Below are positions 17,564 to 26,008 of a stretch of DNA of 64,000 nucleotides, piece by piece (the first letter of the stretch is position 1; every line of letters starts with the position of its first letter). This DNA is from Hymenobacter edaphi (GTDB lineage Bacteria; Bacteroidota; Bacteroidia; Cytophagales; Hymenobacteraceae): positions 62,001 to 126,000 of the forward strand of contig NZ_QHKM01000007.1 in the NCBI RefSeq assembly GCF_003258365.1, in the 5' to 3' direction. The translations under genes were made by a program, and so were the position numbers. Below the pieces are notes generated by a model. It worked only from the letters and a program-made list of their open reading frames with translations. It had not been told where the DNA came from and made no database searches.

Positions 17564-18457
17564 ATGGCTAACCTTAAAGAAATCCGCGGCCGGATTCAGT
17601 CGGTCAGCTCGACGCAGCAGATTACCAAAGCCATGAAAATGGTGGCGGCAGCCAAGCTGCGCCGTGCGCAGGACAACATCATGCGCATGCGGCCCTACGC
17701 CCAGCGTCTCAACGGCATCCTGTCGAACCTTTCGCAGGGCGGTGGGGCCGAGGTGACCGGGGCGTACGGCGTGGTGCGCGAGGTGCGCCGCGTGCTCATC
17801 ATTGCCATTACCTCGGACCGCGGCTTGGCCGGTGCCTTCAACAGCAACGTGTTCAAGGGCGTGAACCAGGCCATCCAGGAGCGGTACGCCACTCAGGCGG
17901 CCAACGGCGGCGTGAGCGTCATGGCCATCGGCCGCAAGGCGCACGACTACTTCGGCCGCCGCGGGGAGCTGGTGGGCAACTACACCCACGTGTTCCAGCA
18001 GCTGTCGTTCGACACGGTGCGGGCCGCGGCTGAAGAAGCCATGGCCGGTTTCCGCGCCGGGCAGTTCGACGAGGTGGTAATCGTGTACAACGAGTTCAAG
18101 AACGTGGCTACGCAGATCATCCGCACGGAGCAGCTGCTGCCCATCTTGCCGCCCGCCGAGCCCGTTGGTGCCACCGCTACGGCTTCGAATGTGGACTACA
18201 TCTTCGAGCCGAGCAAGGAGGAAATCGTGCAGACCTTGATTCCGACCTCGCTGAAGGTGCAGCTCTACAAAGCCGTACTGGAAAGCAACGCCTCGGAGCA
18301 CGGCGCCCGCATGACGGCCATGGACAAAGCCACCGAAAACGCCGGTGAGCTGCTCAAGGCCCTCAAGCTGACCTATAACCGGGGTCGTCAGGCCGCCATC
18401 ACGAACGAGATTCTTGAAATCGTGGGTGGGGCCGAAGCGCTGGCCGCCAGCCGCTAG
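17564..18457 (+). CDS. atpG: ATP synthase F1 subunit gamma
   Basis: Subunit gamma is the rotating shaft inside F1. The 297-aa protein has the two terminal helices of the coiled coil: the N-terminal LKEIRGRIQSVSSTQQITKAMKMVAAAKLRRAQ and the C-terminal MTAMDKATENAGELLKALKLTYNRGRQAAITNEILEIVGGAEAL (each quoted here as family landmarks in two parts: ITKAMKMVAAAKL and ITNEILEIVGGAEA). The middle Rossmann-like domain includes SDRGLAGAFNSN. It is the last atp gene here and is followed by a terminator. A decayed copy of its last codons and terminator lies 2 kb downstream, beyond the next gene. Confidence 0.97.
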   Translation: MANLKEIRGRIQSVSSTQQITKAMKMVAAAKLRRAQDNIMRMRPYAQRLNGILSNLSQGGGAEVTGAYGVVREVRRVLIIAITSDRGLAGAFNSNVFKGVNQAIQERYATQAANGGVSVMAIGRKAHDYFGRRGELVGNYTHVFQQLSFDTVRAAAEEAMAGFRAGQFDEVVIVYNEFKNVATQIIRTEQLLPILPPAEPVGATATASNVDYIFEPSKEEIVQTLIPTSLKVQLYKAVLESNASEHGARMTAMDKATENAGELLKALKLTYNRGRQAAITNEILEIVGGAEALAASR

Positions 18458-18476
18458 AACCGAATCTGCCAGACCG

Positions 18477-18520
18477 AAGCCGGCCCGCTTTCCGCAAGGA
18501 AGGCGGGCCGGCTTCTTTTA
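18477..18520 (+). terminator. Terminator of the atp operon
   Basis: Arms 18477-18493 and 18498-18514 pair with one mismatch around a 4-nt loop (core ggcccgctttcc / ggaaggcgggcc), followed by cttttatt. It closes the atp operon 20 bp after the atpG stop. The same GC core recurs in three other hairpins up to 27.7 kb. Confidence 0.9.
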
Positions 18521-18542
18521 TTCCATGATGAAAAAGGTTATA

Positions 18543-18573
18543 ATCAGGGGGTTCTTATAAATTAGCCCCTGAT
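18543..18573. promoter_or_regulatory. Short inverted repeat upstream of the first FG-GAP gene
   Basis: An 8-bp perfect inverted repeat (atcagggg 18543-18550, cccctgat 18566-18573) with a 15-nt AT-rich spacer lies 20 bp before the start codon at 18593. It could be an operator or a leader hairpin. No clear promoter of the Bacteroidota type could be fixed. Confidence 0.4.
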
Positions 18574-18592
18574 GATATAAAAGGTTGATAAG

Positions 18593-20353
18593 ATGAAAAA
18601 GATCTGGATTCTGACGAAGGCAGTAATGATTGGTGTGGCCTTTTCAGGGCAAGCACAAAACCTGACCGTTACCAGCATGTCGCCCGCCCGTAATGCCACG
18701 GCTGCCCCGGTAGCGAGCAACGTCAATATGGGTTTCAATCAGGTTATTGGCAGCAGCCTGACCGCAATACACATGCGCGTGTTCAGCAGCCGCATGGGCG
18801 GGCAGAAGGCCGGTACACTGAGCCTAGACGACACGGGCAGCAGCTTGGGGTTTAACCCCACCCAGGATTTCGTGCCAGGCGAAGAAGTCAGCGTGCAGGT
18901 GGCAGGGGTAGGAGCAGGCGGTTCGACGTTGCCCCCGATGATTTATCAGTTTACAACGGCCGTGAGCGGGAGCGGCAACGGCTATTTTGTAGCGCCTGCT
19001 ACCAATGCCGAACCGGCCGTTGGCTTCCTGCCCCTGGACATCCGTTTGGCTGATGTCGACGGCGACGGCGACCTGGATCTGCTCACCTCCACCTACGGCG
19101 GCTTTGCCGCAACCAAAGTGACGGTTCGGATCAACAGTGGCCTGAACAGCGGCAACTTCGTGGCACCAGCCACCAACGCGGAGGTGCTGACGGGCAACTA
19201 CACAACCAACATCGCGACGGGCGACGTGAACGGCGACGGCACGTTGGATCTGGTTACGGCCAACAACGACGGCTGGGTTGGCTCCGGCTCGGTGAACGTG
19301 TGCCTGAGCACCGGCGCGGGCGCTTTCTCCCCCGCGGTGAGTACCGCCGCCATTGCCGTGCCGGGGGTAAGCCAGGTTCTGCTGGCCGATATCGACGCGG
19401 ACGGCGACCTGGATATGCTGGCAAACGGGCGTGACGGAATAACCATCAGCCGCAACAATGGGGCGGGCGTCTTCGGGCCGGCACAGCTGACGAGCACTGC
19501 GGTGGCCGCGGGCTACATGGCAACGGGCGATGTTGACGCGGACGGCGACCTGGATGTGGTCTTTGTGCAGGGCACTGCCACGGCGGGCGTCGCCCTGAAC
19601 AATGGCACCGGGACATTGACCCCGGCGGCATCCGTGCCCATCGCCCAGCCGGTGCAGATGTTGCTGCTGGCGGATCTGGATGGAGACGGCGACAAGGACT
19701 TGTTGTCCACAGCCGACCTCACGTTTGGCAACCAAAGCACCGCTAGCATCCGCCTGAATACTGGATTGAACACGGGAATATTTGCCGCGCCGCCCACTAA
19801 TGGCGATGTGGCAATCGGGGGCGGAATAGCGGCTTTGGGCGACTTGGACCGGGATGGTGACCTGGATCTGGCAGTTGCCAAGGCTGGGCAAACGACGGTG
19901 TACCTCTACTTCAACACCGGACTGCACAGCGCCAACTTTGTCGCGCCGAGCGCCAATGCGCGCGTAACAGTGGGCGCCGGGCCCAACCGCCTGCTCTTGG
20001 GCGATGTGGACGGGGACGGTGACTTGGACATGCTCACGACCAGTTTCGGGCCGGGCTCGGGCAATGGCAATTCCGTCAGCGTCCGGCTAAACCGCCCGCA
20101 GGTATTGAGTACGGCAGGCGGGGCGTCCGCCTCAGCCCTGAGCTTCTGGCCTAACCCTGCCAAGGGATGGGTGCGGCTGCGGGTACCCAAGGCCAGCTCC
20201 GAAGTGCAGCTGCTGGATCAGCTAGGCCGCAGGGCGCTGACGGTACCCGTGAGCCCCGGCGCTAGCGAAGTCACTCTGCCTTTGCAGGGCCTGCGCGGCG
20301 GGCTGTATACCCTGCGGGTCGGTACCGTCACTGGCAAACTGCTGGTGGAATAG
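18593..20353 (+). CDS. Secreted FG-GAP/VCBS repeat protein with T9SS sorting domain
   Basis: A secreted or surface protein with no recognised enzyme domain. The 586-aa product has a signal peptide (ending GQAQ, about residue 22), an Ig-like SbsA/Big_5-type domain (about 24-125, LTVTSMSPARNATAAP...), then seven calcium-binding-like loops of the DxDGDGDLDxL kind between about 155 and 480, as in an integrin-type seven-bladed propeller. It ends with a T9SS type A sorting domain (SFWPNPAKGWVRLRVP to GKLLVE). It is a paralogue of the gene at 29236. It sits between atpG and a decayed duplicate of the atpG end, so it may be an insertion. Ligand unknown; carbohydrate or surface binding is only a guess. 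Confidence 0.85.
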   Translation: MKKIWILTKAVMIGVAFSGQAQNLTVTSMSPARNATAAPVASNVNMGFNQVIGSSLTAIHMRVFSSRMGGQKAGTLSLDDTGSSLGFNPTQDFVPGEEVSVQVAGVGAGGSTLPPMIYQFTTAVSGSGNGYFVAPATNAEPAVGFLPLDIRLADVDGDGDLDLLTSTYGGFAATKVTVRINSGLNSGNFVAPATNAEVLTGNYTTNIATGDVNGDGTLDLVTANNDGWVGSGSVNVCLSTGAGAFSPAVSTAAIAVPGVSQVLLADIDADGDLDMLANGRDGITISRNNGAGVFGPAQLTSTAVAAGYMATGDVDADGDLDVVFVQGTATAGVALNNGTGTLTPAASVPIAQPVQMLLLADLDGDGDKDLLSTADLTFGNQSTASIRLNTGLNTGIFAAPPTNGDVAIGGGIAALGDLDRDGDLDLAVAKAGQTTVYLYFNTGLHSANFVAPSANARVTVGAGPNRLLLGDVDGDGDLDMLTTSFGPGSGNGNSVSVRLNRPQVLSTAGGASASALSFWPNPAKGWVRLRVPKASSEVQLLDQLGRRALTVPVSPGASEVTLPLQGLRGGLYTLRVGTVTGKLLVE

Positions 20354-21001
20354 CTCCAGGGGTGGCACTTGCCGAGCAGGTTGTGATGGGCAAATCCACC
20401 GAAAGCGCGGCTGGGGCCGAAGCCCTGGCCCCAGCCGCTAGAACCGAATCCGCAAGCCTTCGACCGGCCTGCTTCCCAGCGGGAGGCGGGCCGGTTTTGC
20501 GTTGGTACCGGCGCCGATACGGTTGCCGCGGCGCTTGCATGCCCCAAGCTGCTGCGGGCTGGGCTAAGCCGGACCAGGTGCGAGAAATCCGGCGGCCAAC
20601 CTGGTTTTGAAGAACGGCACCAAGTGCGGATAAGCAGCTTGCCAGCCGACCCGGCGCAGGCGGGCGGGAGCCGGTAGGGTGGAGAAATTGCACTGGCACA
20701 GTAGTAAATGCCCCGTTGTTGGGGCTTTACTGGAGGAAACAACTTGTCTTATTTTTAGATATATTCGTGACGGGCTAAGCTGAAGCAGGGCAAGTGCAGG
20801 AAAAAGCCCTTCCCCGACGACCTGACTTTGCGACGTTTGGTAGCCCCTGCGGGCCAACTGCCCCGGTGTCGGCCCCATGCGGGAACCAACCGCCGACAAC
20901 CGTTGGTCTGCTTTCCAGTGAATAATCGAGCAGCGGGGACGACCAGGATATTGCGTCGCTCAACTGGCTCGGCTTTGCGTTTGCGACTCAACTCTCATCA
21001 T
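20354..21001. other. Gene-free region with decayed atpG-tail copy
   Basis: This 648-bp stretch holds no convincing gene. Its left part (20412-20497) is a duplicate of the atpG 3' end plus terminator. An AT-rich patch at about 20741-20770 (atttttagatata) could hold a promoter for the metalloprotease gene, about 230 bp before its start. An in-frame extension of the protease frame from 20828 lacks a signal peptide and is read as leader sequence. Confidence 0.6.
20412..20497 (+). repeat. Decayed duplicate of the atpG 3' end and its terminator
   Basis: Bases 20412-20453 match 18427-18469 (the last ten codons and stop of atpG plus 12 bp) with two substitutions and one 1-nt gap. The match then continues more weakly through a hairpin equivalent to the atpG terminator (ccggcctgcttccc / gggaggcgggccgg). 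The gap shifts the frame, so it is not a functional atpG end. Together with the true atpG end it brackets the FG-GAP gene as a direct repeat. Confidence 0.85.
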
Positions 21002-24000
21002 ATGAGGAAACCCTTTACGCTGCTTACCCGGGCCCGATTTGTGGGCACCGGCTTGATAACCGCGGCCATGGTGCTGACCGCCCTGCCCACGGCCGTGGGC
21101 CAGACGGCTGCCCGGGCCCAGCCCGGGGTGGGAGCGTGGCTGCGTCCGGTGGCTGGCCGGCCCGCACTGGGCCAAGCCGCCGGCGCCCTGCGCCAGGAGC
21201 TGGCGCTAACCCAGGCCGACGACCTGCGCCTGGTCGATGCCTTTACCGATGAGCTGGGGCAGGTGCATCAGCGCTACCAGCAGTATTACCAGGGTGTGAA
21301 GGTGGAGCACGGCCGCGTGACTCTGCACGCCCGCGACGGCCGGGCGGAGCTGCTCAGCGGCGAAGTGGGCCGGGCGGCCGGTCAGACCGTGCAGCCTTCC
21401 CTCGGCGAAGCGGCGGCCCTGCAGCGCGCCCTGCAGGTGGTGGGCGCCCGGCAGTACAAGTGGCAGCTGCCAGGCGAGGAGCAGGCGCTGCGGGCCCAGA
21501 CCGGCAACGCCCGCGCCAGCTACCAGCCCAAGGGCGAACTGGTGCTGGTGGACGACTACCGGCAGCCCGAAGCCGGCCGGGGCCTGGTGCTGGCCTGGAA
21601 GTTCAACGTGTACGCGCACCAGCCGCTAAGCCGCGACTGGCTGTACATCGACGCCCGCACCGGGCAGCTGGTGCTGCGCACGCCCATCATCAAGCACCTC
21701 GACGCCACCGGCGCGGGCGACACCCGCTATCTGGGCCGCCGCACCGTCTACGCCGACCAGTTCGGGGGCGGCTACCGCCTGCGCGAGGCCGTGCACGGCA
21801 AAGGCGTGGTGACGCTGAACATGAAAAAGGGCACCAGCTACGCCGCGGCCGTCGACTTCGTCGACAACGACAACAACTGGAGCGCGGCCGAGTACGACAA
21901 CGCCAACTACGACAACGCCGCCCTTGACGCCCACATCGGGGCGCAGGTGACCCAGGACTACTGGACCAGCATCCACAACCGCGACTCCTTCGACGATAAG
22001 GGCTCGGTGCTCTACAGCTACGTGCACTACAGCACGGGCTACGAAAACGCCTACTGGGACGGGCTGCGCATGACCTACGGCGACGGGGCCAGTTCCTTTA
22101 AGCCGCTGACGGCGGTGGACGTGTGCGGCCACGAAATCGGCCACGCCGTGTGCGAATCCACGGCCAACCTGGCGTACCAGAACGAGTCGGGGGGCATGAA
22201 CGAGGGCTTCTCCGATATCTGGGGTGCCTGCGTGGAAAACCACCTCGACCCCACCAAGGGCATCTGGCGCATCGGCGAGGACATCATGCGCAACGGCACG
22301 GAGCTGCGCTCGATGAGCAACCCCAACGCCCACGGCCAGCCCGACACCTACAAGGGCACGTACTGGGTGGCCTCGACGGCCACCCCGACCTCCAGCAACG
22401 ACTACGGCGGGGTGCACACCAACTCGGGCGTGCTCAACTACTGGTTTTACCTGCTGAGCGTGGGCGGCTCGGGCACCAACGACCACGGCTACACCTTCAA
22501 CGTGCCGGGCATCACGATGGCCAAGGCGGCCAAAATAGCCTACCGGGCCGAGCGCGTGTACCTCTCGGCCAACTCCACCTACTCCAACGCCCGGCAGGCC
22601 ACGCTGCAGGCCGCGGTAGACCTCTACGGGCTGGGCTCGGCCGAAGTAACGGCCGTGGCCCGGGCCTGGCGGGCCGTGGGCGTGGAGCAAACCGAAGCCG
22701 CTCCCTCCATTACTGGGCTTTCCGCCAGCAGCGGCGTGCCGGGCGACGTGCTCACCATCACGGGCACCAACTACGGCAGCGCCTACCAGGTGCGCTTCAA
22801 CGGCACCAACGCCGTGGCCGCCACCTACAGCTCGCTCACCAGCCTGGCCGTAACCGTACCGGCCGGGGCCACCACCGGCCCCGTGGCCCTGACTACGGTG
22901 ACGGGCACGGCTACCACCGCCGGCAGCTTCACCATTCTCTCGCCGGGTCCGGCGCCCACCCTGAGCAGCTACAGCCCGGCCGCCGGGGCGGTGCAGGGCG
23001 CCGGCGTCACGCTCAGCGGCACCAACCTGACGGGCGTTACCAGCGTGAAAGTCAGCGGCGTGGCGGCCGCGTTTACGGTGGTGAATGCCACCACCATTAC
23101 CCTCACCGTGCCCACGGCCGGCAGCGGCCCGCTCAGCGTGAGCAGCCCGGCCGGCTCGGCCAGCATCCCCTTCACCGTGCTGCCGGCCCTGACGGCCTTT
23201 TCGCCCCTGAGCGGGGCAGTGGGCACCACCGTCACCCTGGTCGGCACGAACCTGGCCAACACCCTGAACGTGAAGTTCAACGGCGCGTACGCCAGCAGCG
23301 TGGCGGTGGTCAATGCCACCACCGTGCAGGCGCAGGTGCCGCTGGGCGCCGGCTCCGGCCCGCTCACCCTGCGCACGGCCGATGGCACGGCCACGGCCCC
23401 CGTCGACTTTGTGGTGGCTTCGGCGCTGGCTATCAATAGTTTTAGTCCCGTCTCCGGGCCGGTGGGTACCTCGATTACCCTGCTCGGGCAGGGCTTCACG
23501 GGCACCTCGGCCGTGCGCATTGCCGGCACGGCGGCCACCACGTTTACCGTGGCCTCCGACGCCGAGCTGTGGGTGACGGTGCCGGCGGGGGCCCGCTCGG
23601 GTGCCATCAGCCTGACCACGCCGCAGGGCAGCATCACCTCCAGCCAGCTGTTTGAAGTGACGGGCACTGCGGGCGCCCCCACCATTACTTCCTTCTCGCC
23701 CGGCAGCGGCCCGGTGGGCACGACCGTGACGATTCAGGGCAGCCTCAGCGGCGTGACGGCCGTGACGTTCAACGGCACGGCGGCCGCGTTCAGCTTTCAG
23801 GGCATGCGCATCAATGCGACGGTACCGGCCGGAGCCACCTCGGGGCGCATCACCGTTGCCAATGCGGCGGCCACGGCCCTGAGCGGCACCGATTTCTTTA
23901 TTACCCCGGCCAATGACCTGCTGGCCAATGCCATAGCCGTGGGCTGTGGCAGCCGTACGCTGGGCAACACGGCCGGCTCGACGCACACCGGCGACCCGGG

Positions 24001-25852
24001 CACGGCCTGTTCCGGGGCTTCCCTCTCCGCCAGCACCCTCGGCGTGTGGTACAAGTTTGTGGGCCAGGGCGGCAGCGTCACGATGAACACCTGCCCCAAC
24101 GCCAGCTACGACGGCCAGCTGGCCGTGTACTCCGGCCCGGCCAATGCCACGGCCGGCAGCCAGCTGAGCTGCGTCGCCGGCGACGACGACGGCTGCGGCA
24201 GCGCCAGCGGCTCGCGGGTAACCTTCACGGCCACTTCGGGCACCACGTACTACATCTACGTGACGGGCTTCGAAGCGGCCGTCGGGGCCTTCGAGCTGGC
24301 CGTGAACTGCGCCAGCTCGCCGGCCGTGACGGCCATGAACCCCACCAGCGGACCGCGCGGCACGGTGGTAACGCTCACCGGCACCAACCTGGGCAGCACC
24401 TCCGGAGTGACCTTCAACGGCGTGGCGGCCTCCAACGTGACGGCCTCGGCCACCCAGGTGACGGCGACCGTGCCCCCCACCGCCACCAGCGGCCCGATTA
24501 CGCTGCTCACGGGGCTGGGCAACACCGTGGCCCCCAGTTTCTTCACCGTGACGCCGGGCCTGAACGCCTTCAGCCCGGCCGCCGGGCCCGCGGGTACCGC
24601 CGTGGTGCTCACCGGCTCGTTTTTCGACGGGGTGAGCGGCGTGCGCTTCAACGGCACCGACGCGGCCAGCTTCACCATCAACTCGGCCAGCCAGCTGACG
24701 GCGGTGGTGCCGGCCGGGGCCACCACCGGCCCGATCAGTGTGCTGGTGCCGGGCGGCGCCAGCGTCACGGTCGCTTCGTTTGAGGTGCTGGGCATCTTCA
24801 GCGCCACCCGCAACCAGTGCCTGAGCACCCCGGCCGTCACCAGCACCGGCAGCGGGCAATGGCAGTGGCTGCGGGCCGCCAACGGCGACCTGGTAGCGGC
24901 CATCAACGACCAGGGCGTGGCCCTGGGGCCGGTGAGCGTGGAGGTGTTCCTGAACCAAGGCGCGCTGCGCACCGACGCCGGCGGCGTTGAGTATCTCAAC
25001 CGCAACTGGCACCTGACGGCCCAGAACGCCTTTGCCGGCCAGCGCGTGCGGGTGCGCTTCTACGTGCCCGACGCCGAGCTGGCCACCTACGTGGCCGGCA
25101 ACGACAACGACGCCTCCGACGTGAGCACCGCCGACGACCTGCGCCTGACCCAGTACCAGGGCCCGGGCGAGGACTGCGCCCTAACCAACAACAGCGGCCC
25201 CGACTACCGCCTGCTCACGCCCGGCGTACAGCGCGTGACCAATGCCGGCTGGTTTGCCCTGGAAACCGAGGTGGCCGACCACTTCTCGGAGTTCCACGCC
25301 CACGGCGGCAACCTGCTGCCGCTGCCGGTGACGCTGACGGCCTTCACGGCCACGGCCACGGCTGCCGGCAGCGGCGTGCAGCTGCGCTGGACCACGGCCC
25401 AGGAGCGCAACAGCGCCAGCTTCGTGGTGGAGCGCAGCCTCGACGGGCGCACCTTCGCGGCCCTCGGCCGGGTAGCGGCGGCCGGCAACAGCACCGCCCC
25501 GCGCAGCTACCAGCTGACCGACGCGGCGCTGCCGGCCGGCGCCCCCACGCTCTACTACCGCCTGCAGCAGCTTGACCAGGACGGCACCTTCGCGCACTCG
25601 GTCGTGCAGGTCGTGCGGGTGGGCCCGGCCGCCGCGCTGGCGCTGCTGCCCAACCCGACCAGCGGCGCGGCCACCCTGCGCGGGGCCCTGCCCCACGCCC
25701 TGGTGCAGGTGCTCGACCTGCGCGGCCGCCGCGTGCTCAGCGCCACGGCCGACGCGGCGGGCACGGCCCGGCTGGTGCTGCCGGCCCACCTGCCGGCGGG
25801 TGTGTACATCGTGCGCAGCGGCGCCCAGGCCGCCCGCCTCGTCAAGCAGTAG
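21002..25852 (+). CDS. Secreted M4 (thermolysin-like) metalloprotease with seven TIG domains and T9SS sorting domain
   Basis: A secreted zinc protease of 1,616 aa. The ATG at 21002 opens a signal peptide (ending AVGQ, about residue 35). An FTP/PepSY-type propeptide follows (about 60-230), then the M4 catalytic domain with HEIGH at 377-381 (zinc His377 and His381, catalytic Glu378), the third zinc ligand in GGMNEGFSD (Glu401) and the NSGVLNYWFYLL region. From about residue 566 come five IPT/TIG domains, a PPC-like domain (NDLLANAIAVGCGSRTLGN..., with paired cysteines), two more TIG domains, a module of unknown type, a fibronectin-like region and the sorting domain (LLPNPTSGAATLRG to ARLVKQ). 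TIG arrays commonly act as spacers or binders. Its substrate is not deducible. Confidence 0.92.
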   Translation: MRKPFTLLTRARFVGTGLITAAMVLTALPTAVGQTAARAQPGVGAWLRPVAGRPALGQAAGALRQELALTQADDLRLVDAFTDELGQVHQRYQQYYQGVKVEHGRVTLHARDGRAELLSGEVGRAAGQTVQPSLGEAAALQRALQVVGARQYKWQLPGEEQALRAQTGNARASYQPKGELVLVDDYRQPEAGRGLVLAWKFNVYAHQPLSRDWLYIDARTGQLVLRTPIIKHLDATGAGDTRYLGRRTVYADQFGGGYRLREAVHGKGVVTLNMKKGTSYAAAVDFVDNDNNWSAAEYDNANYDNAALDAHIGAQVTQDYWTSIHNRDSFDDKGSVLYSYVHYSTGYENAYWDGLRMTYGDGASSFKPLTAVDVCGHEIGHAVCESTANLAYQNESGGMNEGFSDIWGACVENHLDPTKGIWRIGEDIMRNGTELRSMSNPNAHGQPDTYKGTYWVASTATPTSSNDYGGVHTNSGVLNYWFYLLSVGGSGTNDHGYTFNVPGITMAKAAKIAYRAERVYLSANSTYSNARQATLQAAVDLYGLGSAEVTAVARAWRAVGVEQTEAAPSITGLSASSGVPGDVLTITGTNYGSAYQVRFNGTNAVAATYSSLTSLAVTVPAGATTGPVALTTVTGTATTAGSFTILSPGPAPTLSSYSPAAGAVQGAGVTLSGTNLTGVTSVKVSGVAAAFTVVNATTITLTVPTAGSGPLSVSSPAGSASIPFTVLPALTAFSPLSGAVGTTVTLVGTNLANTLNVKFNGAYASSVAVVNATTVQAQVPLGAGSGPLTLRTADGTATAPVDFVVASALAINSFSPVSGPVGTSITLLGQGFTGTSAVRIAGTAATTFTVASDAELWVTVPAGARSGAISLTTPQGSITSSQLFEVTGTAGAPTITSFSPGSGPVGTTVTIQGSLSGVTAVTFNGTAAAFSFQGMRINATVPAGATSGRITVANAAATALSGTDFFITPANDLLANAIAVGCGSRTLGNTAGSTHTGDPGTACSGASLSASTLGVWYKFVGQGGSVTMNTCPNASYDGQLAVYSGPANATAGSQLSCVAGDDDGCGSASGSRVTFTATSGTTYYIYVTGFEAAVGAFELAVNCASSPAVTAMNPTSGPRGTVVTLTGTNLGSTSGVTFNGVAASNVTASATQVTATVPPTATSGPITLLTGLGNTVAPSFFTVTPGLNAFSPAAGPAGTAVVLTGSFFDGVSGVRFNGTDAASFTINSASQLTAVVPAGATTGPISVLVPGGASVTVASFEVLGIFSATRNQCLSTPAVTSTGSGQWQWLRAANGDLVAAINDQGVALGPVSVEVFLNQGALRTDAGGVEYLNRNWHLTAQNAFAGQRVRVRFYVPDAELATYVAGNDNDASDVSTADDLRLTQYQGPGEDCALTNNSGPDYRLLTPGVQRVTNAGWFALETEVADHFSEFHAHGGNLLPLPVTLTAFTATATAAGSGVQLRWTTAQERNSASFVVERSLDGRTFAALGRVAAAGNSTAPRSYQLTDAALPAGAPTLYYRLQQLDQDGTFAHSVVQVVRVGPAAALALLPNPTSGAATLRGALPHALVQVLDLRGRRVLSATADAAGTARLVLPAHLPAGVYIVRSGAQAARLVKQ

Positions 25853-25855
25853 CCG

Positions 25856-25915
25856 CCCCTGCACGCAAACCGGCCCGCTCTCCATCCGGGGAGCGGGCCG
25901 GTTTGCGTGCAGGGG
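25856..25915. terminator. Long hairpin after the metalloprotease gene
   Basis: A perfect 25-bp inverted repeat (25856-25880 and 25891-25915) with a 10-nt loop begins 4 bp after the stop codon. Its core (aaaccggcccgctc / gagcgggccggttt) belongs to the same hairpin family as the atpG terminator. No T-run follows, so termination efficiency is uncertain. Confidence 0.75.
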
Positions 25916-26008
25916 CCTGGACGTACGCACAGGTGCTGTTGTATGCAGGTACACTCGGCTCTTCCAACTACTTTCGGGGCTGCATTTTAGTGATACTACG
26001 ACTACTAC

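Noticed and set aside
20828-21001. N-terminal extension of the metalloprotease
   Set aside because: It is Arg-rich, lacks a signal peptide, and precedes a good signal peptide starting at ATG 21002.
21626-25012. Minus-strand open frame of 1,128 codons opposite the metalloprotease
   Set aside because: His/Gly/Arg-rich shadow with no recognisable protein features; the plus strand carries intact M4 and TIG domains.
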